64,000 nt of DNA from Gonapodya prolifera JEL478 (lineage: Eukaryota; Monoblepharomycota; Monoblepharidomycetes; Monoblepharidales; Gonapodyaceae). The stretch is from NCBI GenBank assembly GCA_001574975.1, contig KQ965751.1, positions 72,718-136,717 on the forward strand, read 5' to 3'. Numbering within the stretch: the stretch's first letter is position 1; each line of letters starts with the position of its first letter. Below the pieces are notes generated by a model. That model was not told the DNA's origin and did no database searches. It worked only from the letters and a program-made list of their open reading frames with translations. Both the position numbers and the translations under genes were made by a program. Of this stretch, positions 53,603 through 64,000 are shown one piece after another.

Positions 53603-55800
53603 TTAATTGGTCAACCACTTCCGGATGCCCTCGATCAAGCCATTCAGACCCGCTTCATCTTGGGCAGCACCGTACGCATAGCACCTGTCCGGGCGGACGA
53701 CCGCCACTCGAGCATTGTACTTTTCAAACCATGCTGCAAGCACGCCCTCAAGTTCCTCCACAACCACAGTGTCCGATCCCGATTCCACACTTCGGTTGGT
53801 CCCAACCGGGTGCACCACGATCCGCTGCGCTCCTAAACTGCGCATGAAGCTGTTGCTTGAAGAAGAGAGCCAATCTAATGCCTCGATATCCTTGGCCACG
53901 ATAAGCCAGCTCATAGTCCGAGGGTGCAGAAGCGCGTCATCCATCTTGACTTTTTCCCCTGTCGCTGTTGACACCAAAGGTTGAGGGAAGAGCTTGCCAC
54001 CCGCCGAATCACCCTCTGCGACGCAGCCACCATCAAGGTCGGGGATGAAAGCTTGTCTGTAACTGCTCACTTTTCCCTCCGCCATGAGCCGCCGCATTTC
54101 CGCGTCGCGCGCCTTTGCTTTCTCCAAGTCCAGTTCTCCGATGATAAGACCAAACGACTTTCCATGACCGACGATTGTTGTCACGTGTGGGGCGCGTTCA
54201 CGTTGGTATGTTCCAAGGAGAGGAGTCGAGGAAGGCTCAATTTCAGGGTGACGGAGCATGTGTGAGAGCTTCCAAGAAAGGTTGACGGAGTCTCGAATAC
54301 CGGCACAGAGACCTTGTCCGAGGAACGGAGGCGTTTGGTGCGCTATAACAAAGAAATGTGAGTGTTCAACGATGACACTCTCACAGCACGGAATCTCAGC
54401 TCACCGGCATCTCCAGCAAGGAAAACTCTCCCCCTTTCGCTCGTCCACTTGCGGGCAACTAGTGCATGGAACCGATAGACCGCAGCACGCCACACATCCA
54501 CGGCATCCACGTCCTCCACGTATACTCCAAGCAAATTCTTGATCCGGTCCAAGCCCTTTACCGGGTCCGAGTATATCGCGGGATCTTCACCGGGAAGAAG
54601 CTTGATCTCCCAACGGCGGAGATTGCGTGGGCCGATGATGAAAGTGCCCGGGCGGTGGGGCCAGCAGTACTGACGGGACTTTGGAGGCAGAGGTGGTTGT
54701 GCGGGTCGTTGCAGCCAGGTGTCAATGACGATCCACCACTGAAGCAGAAGGGAGAACCTAAATGATGAATGTTTCTTGAAGCGACGTTGGAATAGTTTAA
54801 CTCACTTCGTCAAAGTCCAGAGAGTCGTAAGGTATCCGCAAACTCTTGCGGACAAAGCTGTTTCCAGACCCACCGTCGGCACCAATGACAAACTTCGCCC
54901 TGATACTGAACGGTTGTTTCTCTTCGTGTTTCGCCCCAGTCGGTGGTTCACTCTTTCCGCTCGACAACGCGTCCCCTGCCGACGTCTCCCCAGCACCAGC
55001 CGGTCGCTTCAAAGAAGTAGCCGAAACCACGTCCAGCATGTTCTTATCGAACTTGGCCTCACCCGTGATGTCCTTGACGTGAACCGTGACACCGCCCGCA
55101 TCCTCATCAAGCCCGACGACGCGATGCTCCAGCAGAACTTCCACAACGCCGTGGGATGGGTCACGGTCCGGAGTCGTGCGGAGGAAGCGGGACGTTCCCC
55201 GGTCGCGGAGAAATTGCTCCATTTCAGGTTGGATGAACATGACGGTGGGGAACCAGGCGAGGGGGTATGGCGGGGGCTGAAGTTCAAGAACCGAGCTGTG
55301 AGATTCTTTGAAACACCTCTGAACGATCTCCTACTCACCAAAGGATCAAAATGTTTGATAGGCTCGCCGTCCAGTCCAATGAAGGTAGTCCCCGCGTGGT
55401 TGCTACCCAATTTCGACACAAGTCAACTTCACCTTCACCGGAACATTACCTTCTTCGAGGACCACCCTCACCTAATCATCCCCGCGATCTCCTTCCCCAA
55501 CCCAATCATCTGCAACACTCTCAGCGCCTCGTGGTCCAGCACAATCGCTCTCGGTTTATCGTAAATATGCGGACTCTGCTCGACAAGCACAACCGAATGG
55601 CCCTGCAGCGCCAGCAGATTGGCAAAGAAGCCTCCAACGGGACCGTACCCTACGATCGCGACATCAAACGTTGATGCCAGATGTGTCGACCTATGCGAGT
55701 TGTCGTCTACCGTTGTGGGACCGTCGGAGAACACGTTGTACTCGTCTGTGTTCGTGGGGGGCTTGTAGAAGGCGACGCCGTTGGTGGAAAATGTGGCCAT
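53603..55800 (-). CDS. FAD-dependent aromatic-ring monooxygenase (MhpA/PheA/TetX type)
   Basis: From ATG at 55800 the protein reads [15 protein letters not shown], the dinucleotide-binding turn [20 protein letters not shown] (GxGxxG), [20 protein letters not shown] (acidic ribose ligand and RA motif), [33 protein letters not shown] (DG motif), RVFLAGDA (GD motif binding FAD ribityl), [17 protein letters not shown]-like sequence, and a C-terminal thioredoxin-fold extension ([31 protein letters not shown]) ending RKWLTN. This is the group A flavoprotein hydroxylase layout with the C-terminal domain of phenol/3-hydroxyphenylpropionate hydroxylases. It would use NAD(P)H and O2 to hydroxylate a phenolic. 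Four or more introns are short. The dimeric-barrel gene upstream is on the same strand. The substrate is unknown. Confidence 0.85.
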
Positions 55801-56073
55801 CAGGTGCGATTCGGTGTTTAGAGTGCGCTCTTTTGGTTTTTGCGCGAGGAAAAAGGCTTCATGGCAGCTGGGAGGATCGGCTCTTCCGCTTCCGGGTTCA
55901 GCCGGAGCATCCAAATCAAGAGTACACCATTAACCCGAACCGGAACTCTTTGACGAATTCGTACTTTTTTCTTTCTAAATACAAATCGAATTACGTCAAA
56001 TTCAGTTGGGAACCAGGAAATCGAGGACAACCGCAGGTTCTTTTAGTTCTCTAGCGATTAGAAGAGTCTAACA

Positions 56074-57002
56074 CTAAACATCACCAATACAACCCTTACC
56101 AGAAACGATGGGCCTGAAATTCTCCGTCACGACTGCTTGGTGAGCGGGGTGAGGACCGTACGCCTTCAACTCGTCCCAGCTCTCGTACTCTCCAACAAGC
56201 ACTGCAATCGTCCAATCACCAAAATGAGCAAGCACAAGGGTGCTGACACTACGTGAGTCAAGTCTTACCGTGGTTGTAGGGCTTCGTCCGCTCATCCGGC
56301 AGCAACCGTCCTCCAAACAGCAAGTTCCCCGGCAACCCCTGCGCCTTGCCCGCCTTGAGCCGCTCAAACCCTTTGGCCCAGTCGTCAAAGTGCCCTTCCT
56401 TGACCGCAAATGCTACGACGTGTGTGATTTTGCCCTTTGGGTTGGGCTTCACGGATTCGGGAACCTCGACGTCCAGCACGAGAGGGCCTTTGCCTTCTTG
56501 GAAGAGGGGGAAGACGCGGTTTTTGGCGACATCGAGGTCTGGTGGGCATTGTGGGGGGTCAGAATGGGGTTTCGACGTGAGCTCGCTGGCTGACTGAACG
56601 AGTGGTGAATTACAGAACTCACGAGTGGGATCAGGCTGGTACGCTTCGAACTCGGCCCTATCGGCGAACTGGACGTACAGCGCTAGCATTCATCGCAAAA
56701 AAATCACGACTAGTGAGTGTTCTTGCTCTCCATCCCCGATCTCGCCCACTCATCGAAGCATCTCACCATGAGTAAGCCCTTTAGACCTCGCCTGGTCGAT
56801 CGGTCCCGAGAACACCGGGTTTCCGGGCGCCTTTCCCTCTCTGAGACCCTCCGCGATGGCGGGAACGAGGTGTTCCTTGCCCGGGGCGACGGGGATGCCG
56901 ACTGGATGTGACACGAACGGGAAGACGGTCGATGGAAGACCATCAGAGAGTGATGGTGGGTGGAGAGGGAAGATTGGGCTTACCGAATCGAAGGATGGGC
57001 AT
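56074..57002 (-). CDS. Dimeric alpha/beta-barrel protein (EthD/NIPSNAP-like)
   Basis: Exons: MPILRF joined to VGIPVAPGKEHLVPAIAEGL, PGNPVFSGPIDQARSKGLTH joined across a GTGAGA...GCTAG intron to ALYVQFADRAEFEAYQPDPT, then DLDVAKNRVFPLFQEGKGPL, ITHVVAFAVKEGHFDDWAKG with FERLKAG, and IAVLVGEYESWDELKAYGPH followed by PAHQAVV. The pattern (HxxxfkxkeG..., then exxsweal.aY..hP.H) occurs twice, so the protein holds two ferredoxin-like barrels. Such domains occur in EthD-type and antibiotic-monooxygenase proteins that bind or protect small aromatic intermediates. Its place just upstream of the flavin monooxygenase on the same strand suggests a shared pathway. Exon 1 is only 22 nt long, so the start (57002) is less certain. 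Confidence 0.7.
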
Positions 57003-57290
57003 TTTGGAGCGTGTGGTGGATGACAAATGTCTCAATGTGGACAACGGGAGCATACAATGCAACCATTTTGGGCCGGCAAAACTGAAGCTCCGGAACTTAT
57101 TATGGCGGAAGATACTACTGATGAAAGAACAACGAAAAGGTACATCGATAAGTACGGTTTTTATGATAAGATACGACTGATAAATTATCCCACTTCCCAC
57201 TTGTCACCCGAATGCATGTACTGCCACACCAAACGATAAGTCAGCTCCTTTTTCTAAGGCCAGAACCAACAAAGGCCGACCGGCTTGAGA

Positions 57291-58141
57291 TCACATGACG
57301 AGGCATATCTTCTCCTTCTGATCTGGCTTGCCACCGCGAGCCTTACGGTCAAGTATGGGGATGGCAGCGCGTATGATTTGTTCGATCACCTGTTTGTGAG
57401 TGCCGACATGAAATTCAATGGTAAATCAGAAGGCTCGTACGAGTACGTCATGTAGGCTGTCGTACCTCAGAAACTCCTTCCCCGGCCTTGGCGGAAACTT
57501 CGAAGTACTGGGCGGCGCCGATTGATTCTGCAAGCGCGTTAGCCTGGAAAGCGCACGAGATCAGCACATTCTAACCTCTAGCACTGAGAGAACGAAAAGA
57601 CTCACTTCCTCCCTCGTGACCGCTCCCTCACCCCTTGCATCAGCCTTGAGACCAGCAAGCAGGACCGGGAGTCCGCTATCCTTCCACACCTTGACAAGCT
57701 CGGCCCACGTGTCCTGCACGTCTGAGAAGCTCTTGCGGTCGCCCACTGCGAAGCAGATCAAGACCGCGTGGGCGTTCATGCCGTCCTGCAACGCGGTCTT
57801 GCGGGTCGACGGAAGCGAGGCCACGGGCGGGTCCATATCGACGAAGGTGACCCATGCCTGGTCGCCGTCGATTGTGCGTGAGATGGCGTAGTCCCTGGAG
57901 AACACGGCTGGGAGATACTTTGTCTATTCAAGAAGAGGCGCCAGGCGGGAACAGATGAAAAATTCCAATGTGAGGCAGAAATGCGACGTGGGGCGTGAAA
58001 TGTTGGTACCGGCTCACCTCGGGGAACTTCCCACCCGACGCCGTCGTGAGGAGCGAGGTCTTGCCGACTCCCGCATTACCTGCAACGACGATCTTCTTGC
58101 GTCCGTCGTCTGGCGATACAGAGCCGTTCTTGCCGAGCATT
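57291..58141 (-). CDS. Rho/Ras-like small GTPase with atypical G3 motif
   Basis: From ATG at 58141: MLGKNGSVSPDDGRKKIVVA, P-loop GNAGVGKTSL (G1), KFPE, YLPAVFSRDYAISRTIDG (Rho-type switch I, cf. YVPTVFENY), WVTFVDMDPPVASLPSTRK (G3), LICFAVGDRKSFSDV (Rho-type), LLAGLKADARG (G4, in place of TKxD), EESIGAA-type helix, YFEVSAKAGEGVSEV (G5 SAK), and a polybasic end KPDQKEKICLVM whose last four residues form a CaaX prenylation box. The switch II sequence DTAGQE is replaced by DMDPPV, so the catalytic glutamine and conserved glycine are absent. If expressed, the protein may be constitutively GTP-bound or nucleotide-insensitive, like Rnd/RhoBTB-type atypical GTPases. Start choice is supported by the P-loop distance; the frame is also open upstream. 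Confidence 0.8.
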
Positions 58142-59781
58142 TGTTCGATTCGCGGTTCGAGGTAGAGACAGAAGCGACAGGGTTTCTTTCGCCGCCTGAA
58201 GTGTTGACCGCGTGACTGTTGGGCCGAAGCCTCTGTGGCGCGGACTCTCGCAGGGTCGGTTTGTTGTACCTGCGTCGGGTGTTGCCTGGACACGAAATAA
58301 AGAGGGTACGGCTCTGAAGCGAGAGACAGGAGAGCGCTGCGGGGCTGGACGAATCGACTTTTGGGAGCAAGGGGGTCTAAGACTGCGGGTTTGAAAAGTG
58401 TCTCCCACCTACGGAGAAACTGGACAAGAACACGGTTTTGGAATCATCCGTCAGATATAATTACGTTCACGCTACTCGTCGCTCATCTGTCTCCTTCCTC
58501 TTACTGCTTCACTTCGTTCCCCTTCGAACTGATTGACCTTACACGTATCGACGAACCGAGCTCTAAGATTTTTTGAATATCGGGAAGTAGCAAGGAAAAA
58601 TGGAAAAAATCCAGGTCATCCGCGAAATTCCAAATGATCCACGGCCAAGACACCCAGACTGTCCCCGCTACTACCAAGGAACCTTCCACATTTTGTACCT
58701 TCCTTGTCTTTTTGTTGATTGTCGAACAACTTGCCTTTCCGTAAGCACCAGCAGGTGAACCAGAGCGTTACGCCAGCAAGAAACCGAATATATATCATTA
58801 AGAAGAAACGTCAGAGTCTAGATGCTGCGCTATGGGGTTCACGTATGACTACATATACGCAACAGTTTAGAAATAAGCTCCCTCCGAAACGGGCCCATGC
58901 GCACCTCCCCCCTTTGGACGCGCCCCACGCACACTCCGCACAGGAGAACGCGCAGGCACCGTCATCTCAGTCCGGAAACCCGGCCCTAGCCGTTTAGCCG
59001 ATCCCGCTTCTGTCACTTCGCCTTCCGACTCACGGGTGCACGCGCCTGGGCCATCATCCGCCTTTTTTGTGATAAGATCTCGCCTTTTGTTTTTTGTTGG
59101 ATTCGCTCCCACAATGACCGCCCCCTCATCGCGTGGGTTGAGCGATAATCATCTTGACCTTGTGGAAGGCAAGAACGAGTGATTGCCCCTTCACACCGCA
59201 ACACGGCAGGACATTCACCACGCTGCTTGTGCTCGTGCTTTCTGGATGTCTCCTCACGGGTAGTATCTCCATGTGGAGTGTTGTTTTCATGTGCGGTGAT
59301 GGCAATGGTCTGCAGAATAGTTGCATTTTTTTGGTGGGTAAACTTAAACACGCCATTCACACCAGCGGCTGGTGGTTTCATATCCAAACCGTTACCGCGC
59401 GCACGCGAGGCGTCACAAAGCGGGAGTTATCACGGTTTGGGACCCACGTGACATACCCCAAGACCGTCTCAAAGGCCTTGTTCGCTTCAGGCGGGGGTAT
59501 CACGGCGATAGCAGCGAGTTGTCAATTTTAATGATGTGGTCCTAAAGCAGCGTACGTATTCTCGGAGGACCGAGTGCCACAACAGCACTTTCTATTGGGA
59601 AGTCAATAGAAGAGGGATTGTCAATAAACTCATTTAAATAACTTGACTTTTCTCGCTTAATTCACATCGCCCCGTTCCATAGCATCCTCCAGTCGATTTG
59701 TCGTCGGGGGGAATGTTCGTTTTTTCTTTTCGTGCTACAATCGCTGTGGTCACCTCTCATTCAAATTGCTTCTCGATCGCA
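58142..59781. other. Intergenic region, 1.6 kb
   Basis: This lies between the Rho-like gene (minus) and the ESF2-like gene (plus), so both promoters are here. No conserved frame is seen. Frames at 58719-58997 and 59154-59531 lack recognisable domains. A run of charged, low-complexity sequence at 58140-58400 on the minus strand is an upstream open extension of the GTPase frame and may be its leader. Confidence 0.4.
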
Positions 59782-61122
59782 ATGGGCAAACGAAAGAGAT
59801 CGACATTCGGTGAGGAGGGCATCGCTGAGACTCTAGTGCCGACGTCAGCGGGCCAAGGAGAACCGGCAGTGGCGGGAAATGCCTCGAAAGGATCGTCGAA
59901 GACTGTGAAGCCTTATGAGCCCGTTGAGGACGTGGAAGAAGATGACGAGGAGGTGGAAAGTCACGCCGAGAGTGACTTGAAAGATGGGGATAGTGCTGAT
60001 GGGAGCGAGGGTGGTATCGGGGAGGACGACGGAAGTGAAGGGGAGGACGACGACGGAGTGAGCGATGGCGAGGATGAGAACGACTTGGACGGAGAAGACG
60101 ATGAAGGGAGTGACGGTGAGGTGAAGGAAGACAATGCAGAAGAGGACGAAGACGGTGGTGACGGTGACGAGCAAGGTGCGTTTCTCGAAATATTGTCTGA
60201 TATCGTCGAATACGAAGTTGTAACCTCCATCGCAGGTCCCACGGACCCACGCTTCGTACTCCCAGCCGACTTTGATTCCCTCGCTGCTCCCACCACCACC
60301 ACAACCACTTCCTCCTCCTCTTCCACACGCAAAACCCGAAAAGCACCACTCGACCCATCCGCCCTCGCCGAATTCAGCAAAACCCGCGACGCCACCGGAG
60401 TCATTTACCTCTCACGCGTCCCACCCTTCATGAAACCCGAAAAACTGCGGCACCTTCTCGCCCAATACATCGACATCGGCACACGGGGCATCGGCCGCGT
60501 TTACCTCGCGCGGGAACCAGACCACGTCGCTGCGCGCCGGAAAAAGTACGGCGGGAGCAAGAAGAAGAACTACACCGAAGGGTGGGTGGAGTTTCTGTCC
60601 AAGAAGGACGCCAAAAAGGTTGCCGCGCTGTTGAACAATGTCCCGATCGGGGGGAAGAAGCGCTCCTTCTACCACGACGACATTTGGAACATCAGGTACC
60701 TGTCGGGGTTCAAGTGGACCGACCTTGCGGCGCAAGTGGCGTACGATAAGGCGGCGAGGGAGCAGCGGATGCGTCAGGAGGCCGCCCAGGCGGCGAGGGA
60801 GGTGGGAGAGTACCGGAAGAACGTGGATAAGGCCCGGATGGTGGAGGCGATGAGGGAGAAGAAGAGGGCGAAGATGGTGAAGGCGTTGGCGGAGGGTGGG
60901 CAGGGTGGAGCTGCAGGGGTGGGCGTTGGTGAAGGCGCTGGGGAGCCCCAACCGGACACCTCCCTCGTCTCGGCCGCGCCGCGGTTCAAGCGTCGATTCA
61001 AGCAGCGCAAAATCGTGGCCAACGAAGGAAGTGGACTGTTCTCGGGCGTGTGGAAGGGCAAACCGGTCAACGAGGACGTTAGGAAGGTGCAGATGAGTGT
61101 CGTGAAGAAGATGTTTGGGTAG
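59782..61122 (+). CDS. ESF2: 18S rRNA processing factor ESF2/ABT1-like
   Basis: From MGKRKRSTFGEEG the N-terminal third is strongly acidic (Asp/Glu/Gly repeats, residues about 50-130). The RRM-like domain follows: TGVIYLSRVPPFMKPEKLRH (RNP2-like beta strand), GRVYLAREP, KNYTEGWVEFLSKKDAKKVA, ALLNNVPIGGKKRSFYHDDI and WNIRYLSGFKWTDLAAQVAY. A basic coiled-coil C-terminus (EYRKNVDKARMVEAMREKKR) and PRFKRRFKQRKI follow. These blocks define ESF2/ABT1, a nucleolar SSU-processome component that stimulates Dbp8 and is needed for cleavages at sites A0-A2. The stretch 60175-60234 starts GTGCGT, ends TCGCAG, and is exactly 60 nt without stops, so it is probably an intron that leaves the frame open; spliced length is 426 residues, unspliced 446. 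Confidence 0.92.
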   Translation: MGKRKRSTFGEEGIAETLVPTSAGQGEPAVAGNASKGSSKTVKPYEPVEDVEEDDEEVESHAESDLKDGDSADGSEGGIGEDDGSEGEDDDGVSDGEDENDLDGEDDEGSDGEVKEDNAEEDEDGGDGDEQGAFLEILSDIVEYEVVTSIAGPTDPRFVLPADFDSLAAPTTTTTTSSSSSTRKTRKAPLDPSALAEFSKTRDATGVIYLSRVPPFMKPEKLRHLLAQYIDIGTRGIGRVYLAREPDHVAARRKKYGGSKKKNYTEGWVEFLSKKDAKKVAALLNNVPIGGKKRSFYHDDIWNIRYLSGFKWTDLAAQVAYDKAAREQRMRQEAAQAAREVGEYRKNVDKARMVEAMREKKRAKMVKALAEGGQGGAAGVGVGEGAGEPQPDTSLVSAAPRFKRRFKQRKIVANEGSGLFSGVWKGKPVNEDVRKVQMSVVKKMFG

Positions 61123-62337
61123 ACGTTGAATGTAAATCGAGCGGCGAGACTTTTATTTATACCCTCGTGTTGTTGCAAACAATAATATCTCGTCAATAGT
61201 TTTCCGAGCGGACGCTGTTTCTGATGCTTAGTAGCAAGCGGGACCATTTGAATGCAACCACGGGAGGGAGCGGACAGACTTCAACAGTTTTGAATGACTA
61301 GTTAGGGACTATCACACGAACGCCAGAGAAAACAAAGAGGTTTGCGGGTGTGTTGTATCTTCACGCCTACCCGCGGAACTCCTCTGGGAGGTGTTGCTGA
61401 CCCGCACAACATCCCCCGGCGACGCGCGTGGGGCGACAGGTTACTGTACACGGTTATGCTGACTAGACGCGAGACGTGACGAGTTTGTGGTTTGCAAGAG
61501 TGTAATTAGTCGAGGTAGACACAATGAATGTCGAATCGACAGAGAAGTTTATAATTACACACCTTGGACCGTGTGCTGTGCTCTAAGGACACCTCCCGTA
61601 GATTCCGTTGCCATCCTCCTTCGTCAAGACCGTTCACAGTGCTCACTGCGTCGTCACTTTACAAATCATCAGAACACTGGTCCGGCTACCGCATGACCGA
61701 CAGTCAGGGCCGACACGAAGTAGCGGGGTTTCCGATATATGTTTCAGCGCCAGCTGGTGCGCGGGGCCACTTAGCAGTGCAGAGAGGATAGGGCAATGCA
61801 GTGCAGACATGAGGGTGGTGAGACATACGGGAAAGAGAATATAGTGTCCCTTTGAGACTCACTGAGAAGTCCGACAGACGGAGAGCATTGGTGATTCCAT
61901 CAGGGAGTGGCCCAGAGGGGGTGGCCTGTTGAGGAAAGGAGGAGTTTCAGAGGAGTGGCCGGAGAACAGAGGGCGGAAAGCGAGAGGGGGAGTGCAGGAA
62001 GCGAGCGGGAGGGTGGGAGCACTCCCGGGGATGTGTGTTGGGGAAACATGGAAAAGTGTGTGGATCTGGGGAGTTCAGGGCATATTATGCCGCCCATGTC
62101 ACATTCTGGACAGCGAATCCCTCCAGTGGCGAAATTCTTCGTGGTAATTGATTTACACGTGTACTTGTGCTCTCAATATTTTTCAGCGTGTCTTCTGTGT
62201 TTCTTCGTGGGGTGTGGCGTCGGTGTCCTCGCTGGCCTCTTGATTCGCCCACCCCGCCCACAGTCACCTTTCCTCTGATCCCGTTCTCCACCTGCGGCTA
62301 CCTCGTTTCTGTGCTCTAGCACGGTGCGCTCTTGGTG
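61123..62337. other. Intergenic region, 1.2 kb
   Basis: No gene is supported. The interval 61900-62030 is a purine-rich (GGAG/GAGG) tract that generates misleading open frames on both strands. The remainder presumably holds the ESF2 3' end and the promoter of the F-box-like gene. Confidence 0.4.
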
Positions 62338-63384
62338 ATGGAGGCAGCAACGCGAACCATCCCATCGCAGGATGGTATCCATCTTCGAAAGCTCCCCAAG
62401 AATCCAGTCCCCACGTTGCCACTTGAAATCATCATTGCCATCCTCCTCCTCCCCAACAAATCTGTGAAGCGCCTACTCCTTGCATCATGTTTATGCAAAT
62501 CTCTGCATGAAATACTGCAGAACTCCGTTGTCTCGACCAAACCAACCATAAAATTTCGGGATATCACAAAGCTCGTCTGCGATGCTCGTATCGACGTGGT
62601 ACTTGCGCACCACCTTCTTCAAAAGAACGATGCCTCGTTTGTGAACACCCTCGTCGCCGAGGAACGATGCCTTGTGTGTGCTGGCGAGGTGGAGGACATC
62701 TCGTTTGGTTTACTCCACCGAAACTGCCTCATGAGGATATCGGACCACGGGGGATCGCTTGAGCGCCGGTACGCAATTTCTACGCAGGACTTGGTAGCAA
62801 TGGACTTGCGCGTTTCTCTCTTAAGAGAGCGATTGTACACATTTGGAGCAATGGACGAGGCACGGAAGCGCTACGGAACTCCCCAATCTATCCAAATCGC
62901 TTGTCATCGCATGTTCTTCTTCAAGGCCGCTCACGGAGCAGGTCTTATCCCCACAGCGAACACCGAGCTCCTCGACAGACCAATCAGCCTACTTGTTGCC
63001 GGCGTCGCGAGCGGGAAAAATTTGGTGACATGGTACTTGAGGGACCTCAGAAATGCTAGATACGAACGTGCGCGTACATTGTACAATGGACGGCACCAGT
63101 TCCAAGACTGGCAGCCAAAGGCACCTCACAAGGAAGGACGAGCTTGCCGCAATGAGTGGCGGTCGTGGCCACCATACATGCAAGCGCATGTGAAGACAGC
63201 GACGCCGAGCTTTGAGGAATGCGTCCATCTTTGGCTATCAGGGTATTTTCTAGAACGTGGTGAGCAAAGTCGAGATCTCCAGGTACTTTGTTGCGACAGA
63301 CATTCCCCGTGCAATCAACATCATGCCCAGCATATATTTGATCAGTTTGCCTTTCATCTACATCCTATTTCAAAAGTCCCATGA
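62338..63384 (+). CDS. F-box-like protein, single exon
   Basis: A single-exon frame of 348 codons from ATG at 62338. Residues about 25-60, VPTLPLEIIIAILLLPNKSV followed by LASCLCKSLHEIL, match the F-box pattern (LPxEIxxxIL...L...VCK). The rest (FRDITKLVCDARIDVVLAHH, ERCLVCAGEVEDISFGLLHR with NC, then YAISTQDLVAMDLRVSLLRE, and DLRNARYERARTLYNGRHQF) is not an obvious WD40 or LRR domain. A Cys pair (CLVC) followed by H and C at HRNC, with later CC and CxxHxxxH residues, hints at a zinc site. It would link a substrate to an SCF ubiquitin ligase through Skp1. Lack of introns is unusual here and could mark retroposition, though many such genes are intronless. Confidence 0.7.
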   Translation: MEAATRTIPSQDGIHLRKLPKNPVPTLPLEIIIAILLLPNKSVKRLLLASCLCKSLHEILQNSVVSTKPTIKFRDITKLVCDARIDVVLAHHLLQKNDASFVNTLVAEERCLVCAGEVEDISFGLLHRNCLMRISDHGGSLERRYAISTQDLVAMDLRVSLLRERLYTFGAMDEARKRYGTPQSIQIACHRMFFFKAAHGAGLIPTANTELLDRPISLLVAGVASGKNLVTWYLRDLRNARYERARTLYNGRHQFQDWQPKAPHKEGRACRNEWRSWPPYMQAHVKTATPSFEECVHLWLSGYFLERGEQSRDLQVLCCDRHSPCNQHHAQHIFDQFAFHLHPISKVP

Positions 63385-64000
63385 CTTCTCGCATGCGTGA
63401 ACCCACGAACTGTACTTGGAGTCTTCATCTTTATGCCTTTACATACCTCACTTGATTACCATACTTCTTCCACGTTCTTGTTCTTTGAACGTATGTGAAA
63501 TAGTCATAGTGAAGCGCATAGCGTAGCATCAAGCTTCCCATTTATTTATTTACTATTCTTGAATGACACTCGGGCTCTTGATAATGAGATCGCTCATACC
63601 GACATCCAAAACGATTAACCAGAGTTCAAGCAGGCTAGCCAAAGCGTGAGCAATTGTTCACACACCACGCCAGAGACATAAAGACTGCCAATGGATTAGG
63701 ACCGACATCAAACAAACATCTACGACTCCGCTTGGCGTAATCCTAACAAGCCGAAAGGGACTTCAGCTCTTCGGGAACGTCACAAAACTACTATAGAGAA
63801 CAAACAGTGTAGAGTCCCTGCCAGTCGAGGATTCACGATTGGAAAATTAAACGACGTTATCGCAATCTCTTGGAGACTGCTCAAACAGATGTCTGATGGC
63901 GTAAATATCTGTTTGCGTCCCGCTCAACCAATCTTCCGATTAACTTATCACGCTCATCTTTGCAGCCGCTGAGAGAGCTAGAAGTCCAAAAGAATAACGT
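63385..64000. other. Intergenic DNA at the window end
   Basis: No gene, repeat or RNA is recognised in the last 616 bases on either strand. Confidence 0.4.

Noticed and set aside
61907-62278. Plus-strand ORF of 123 codons in a purine-rich tract
   Set aside because: The GGAG-repeat composition suppresses stops; there is no conserved motif and no splice or start context.
1-64000. CRISPR arrays, bacterial operons, integrated virus or intact transposon
   Set aside because: No regularly spaced identical repeats, no polycistronic bacterial-type genes, and no transposase, reverse transcriptase, integrase or capsid-like frames were seen.

Overview
This is eukaryotic DNA from a fungus. Nearly every recognisable gene is split by short GT-AG introns (mostly about 45-120 nt), genes lie on both strands, and there are no operons. 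The gene set includes a PAS/PIM-type kinase, tandem P450s, SFC1, ALKBH1, VPS16, PEX11, YGR210C-type GTPase, ESF2/ABT1, a TRP-like channel, MYND and F-box proteins, and a CHTOP/FoP-like RGG protein. That mix fits an early-diverging fungus, most likely a chytrid; this assignment is an inference, since no rRNA or other marker is present.

Layout. 0.6-3.2 kb: a Ser/Thr kinase. 3.8-10.1 kb: three tandem cytochrome P450 copies at graded stages of decay (two broken, one apparently intact), with a fragment of the neighbouring kinase gene embedded between copies 2 and 3. 10.3-12.4 kb: an ankyrin protein and a TRP-like channel pore on the minus strand. 13.3-15.3 kb: mitochondrial succinate/fumarate carrier. 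16.0-18.0 kb: ALKBH1-type dioxygenase. 18.6-23.4 kb: a Dal5/Tna1-type MFS transporter followed by a decayed tandem copy. 23.4-25.2 kb: gene-poor DNA with a degenerate tandem repeat. 25.7-26.4 kb: methyltransferase; 26.8-27.8 kb: short-chain dehydrogenase debris. 27.9-31.5 kb: a zinc-finger ubiquitin protease and an unknown acidic protein. 31.7-35.0 kb: VPS16. 35.2-38.2 kb: a multi-pass membrane protein, divergent from PEX11 (38.4-39.9 kb). 40.0-41.1 kb: a UCP4-like carrier lacking its first exon. 41.4-43.9 kb: YchF/Ygr210c GTPase, head-to-head with a broken aldo-keto reductase (44.0-45.6 kb). 45.6-48.2 kb: gene-poor. 48.2-49.6 kb: damaged MYND protein. 49.8-51.3 kb: CHTOP-like protein. 51.7-53.4 kb: broken F-box/LRR gene. 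53.6-57.0 kb: flavin monooxygenase plus a dimeric-barrel protein. 57.3-58.1 kb: atypical Rho GTPase. 59.8-61.1 kb: ESF2/ABT1. 62.3-63.4 kb: F-box-like protein.

The most striking signal is a family of four related GC-rich elements (about 230-370 nt) found only inside introns: two in SFC1, one in the YchF GTPase and one in the aldo-keto reductase. Each is built from 55-95 nt modules that start with CGAGGCC(T/A)A and end with CGGAGCGAA, and all four are in the same orientation relative to transcription of the host gene although the hosts lie on opposite strands. That is the signature of introner-like elements (intron-generating repeats).

A second theme is duplication followed by decay: P450, kinase, MFS, short-chain dehydrogenase, aldo-keto reductase, F-box and MYND sequences all have broken copies, while housekeeping genes between them are intact.
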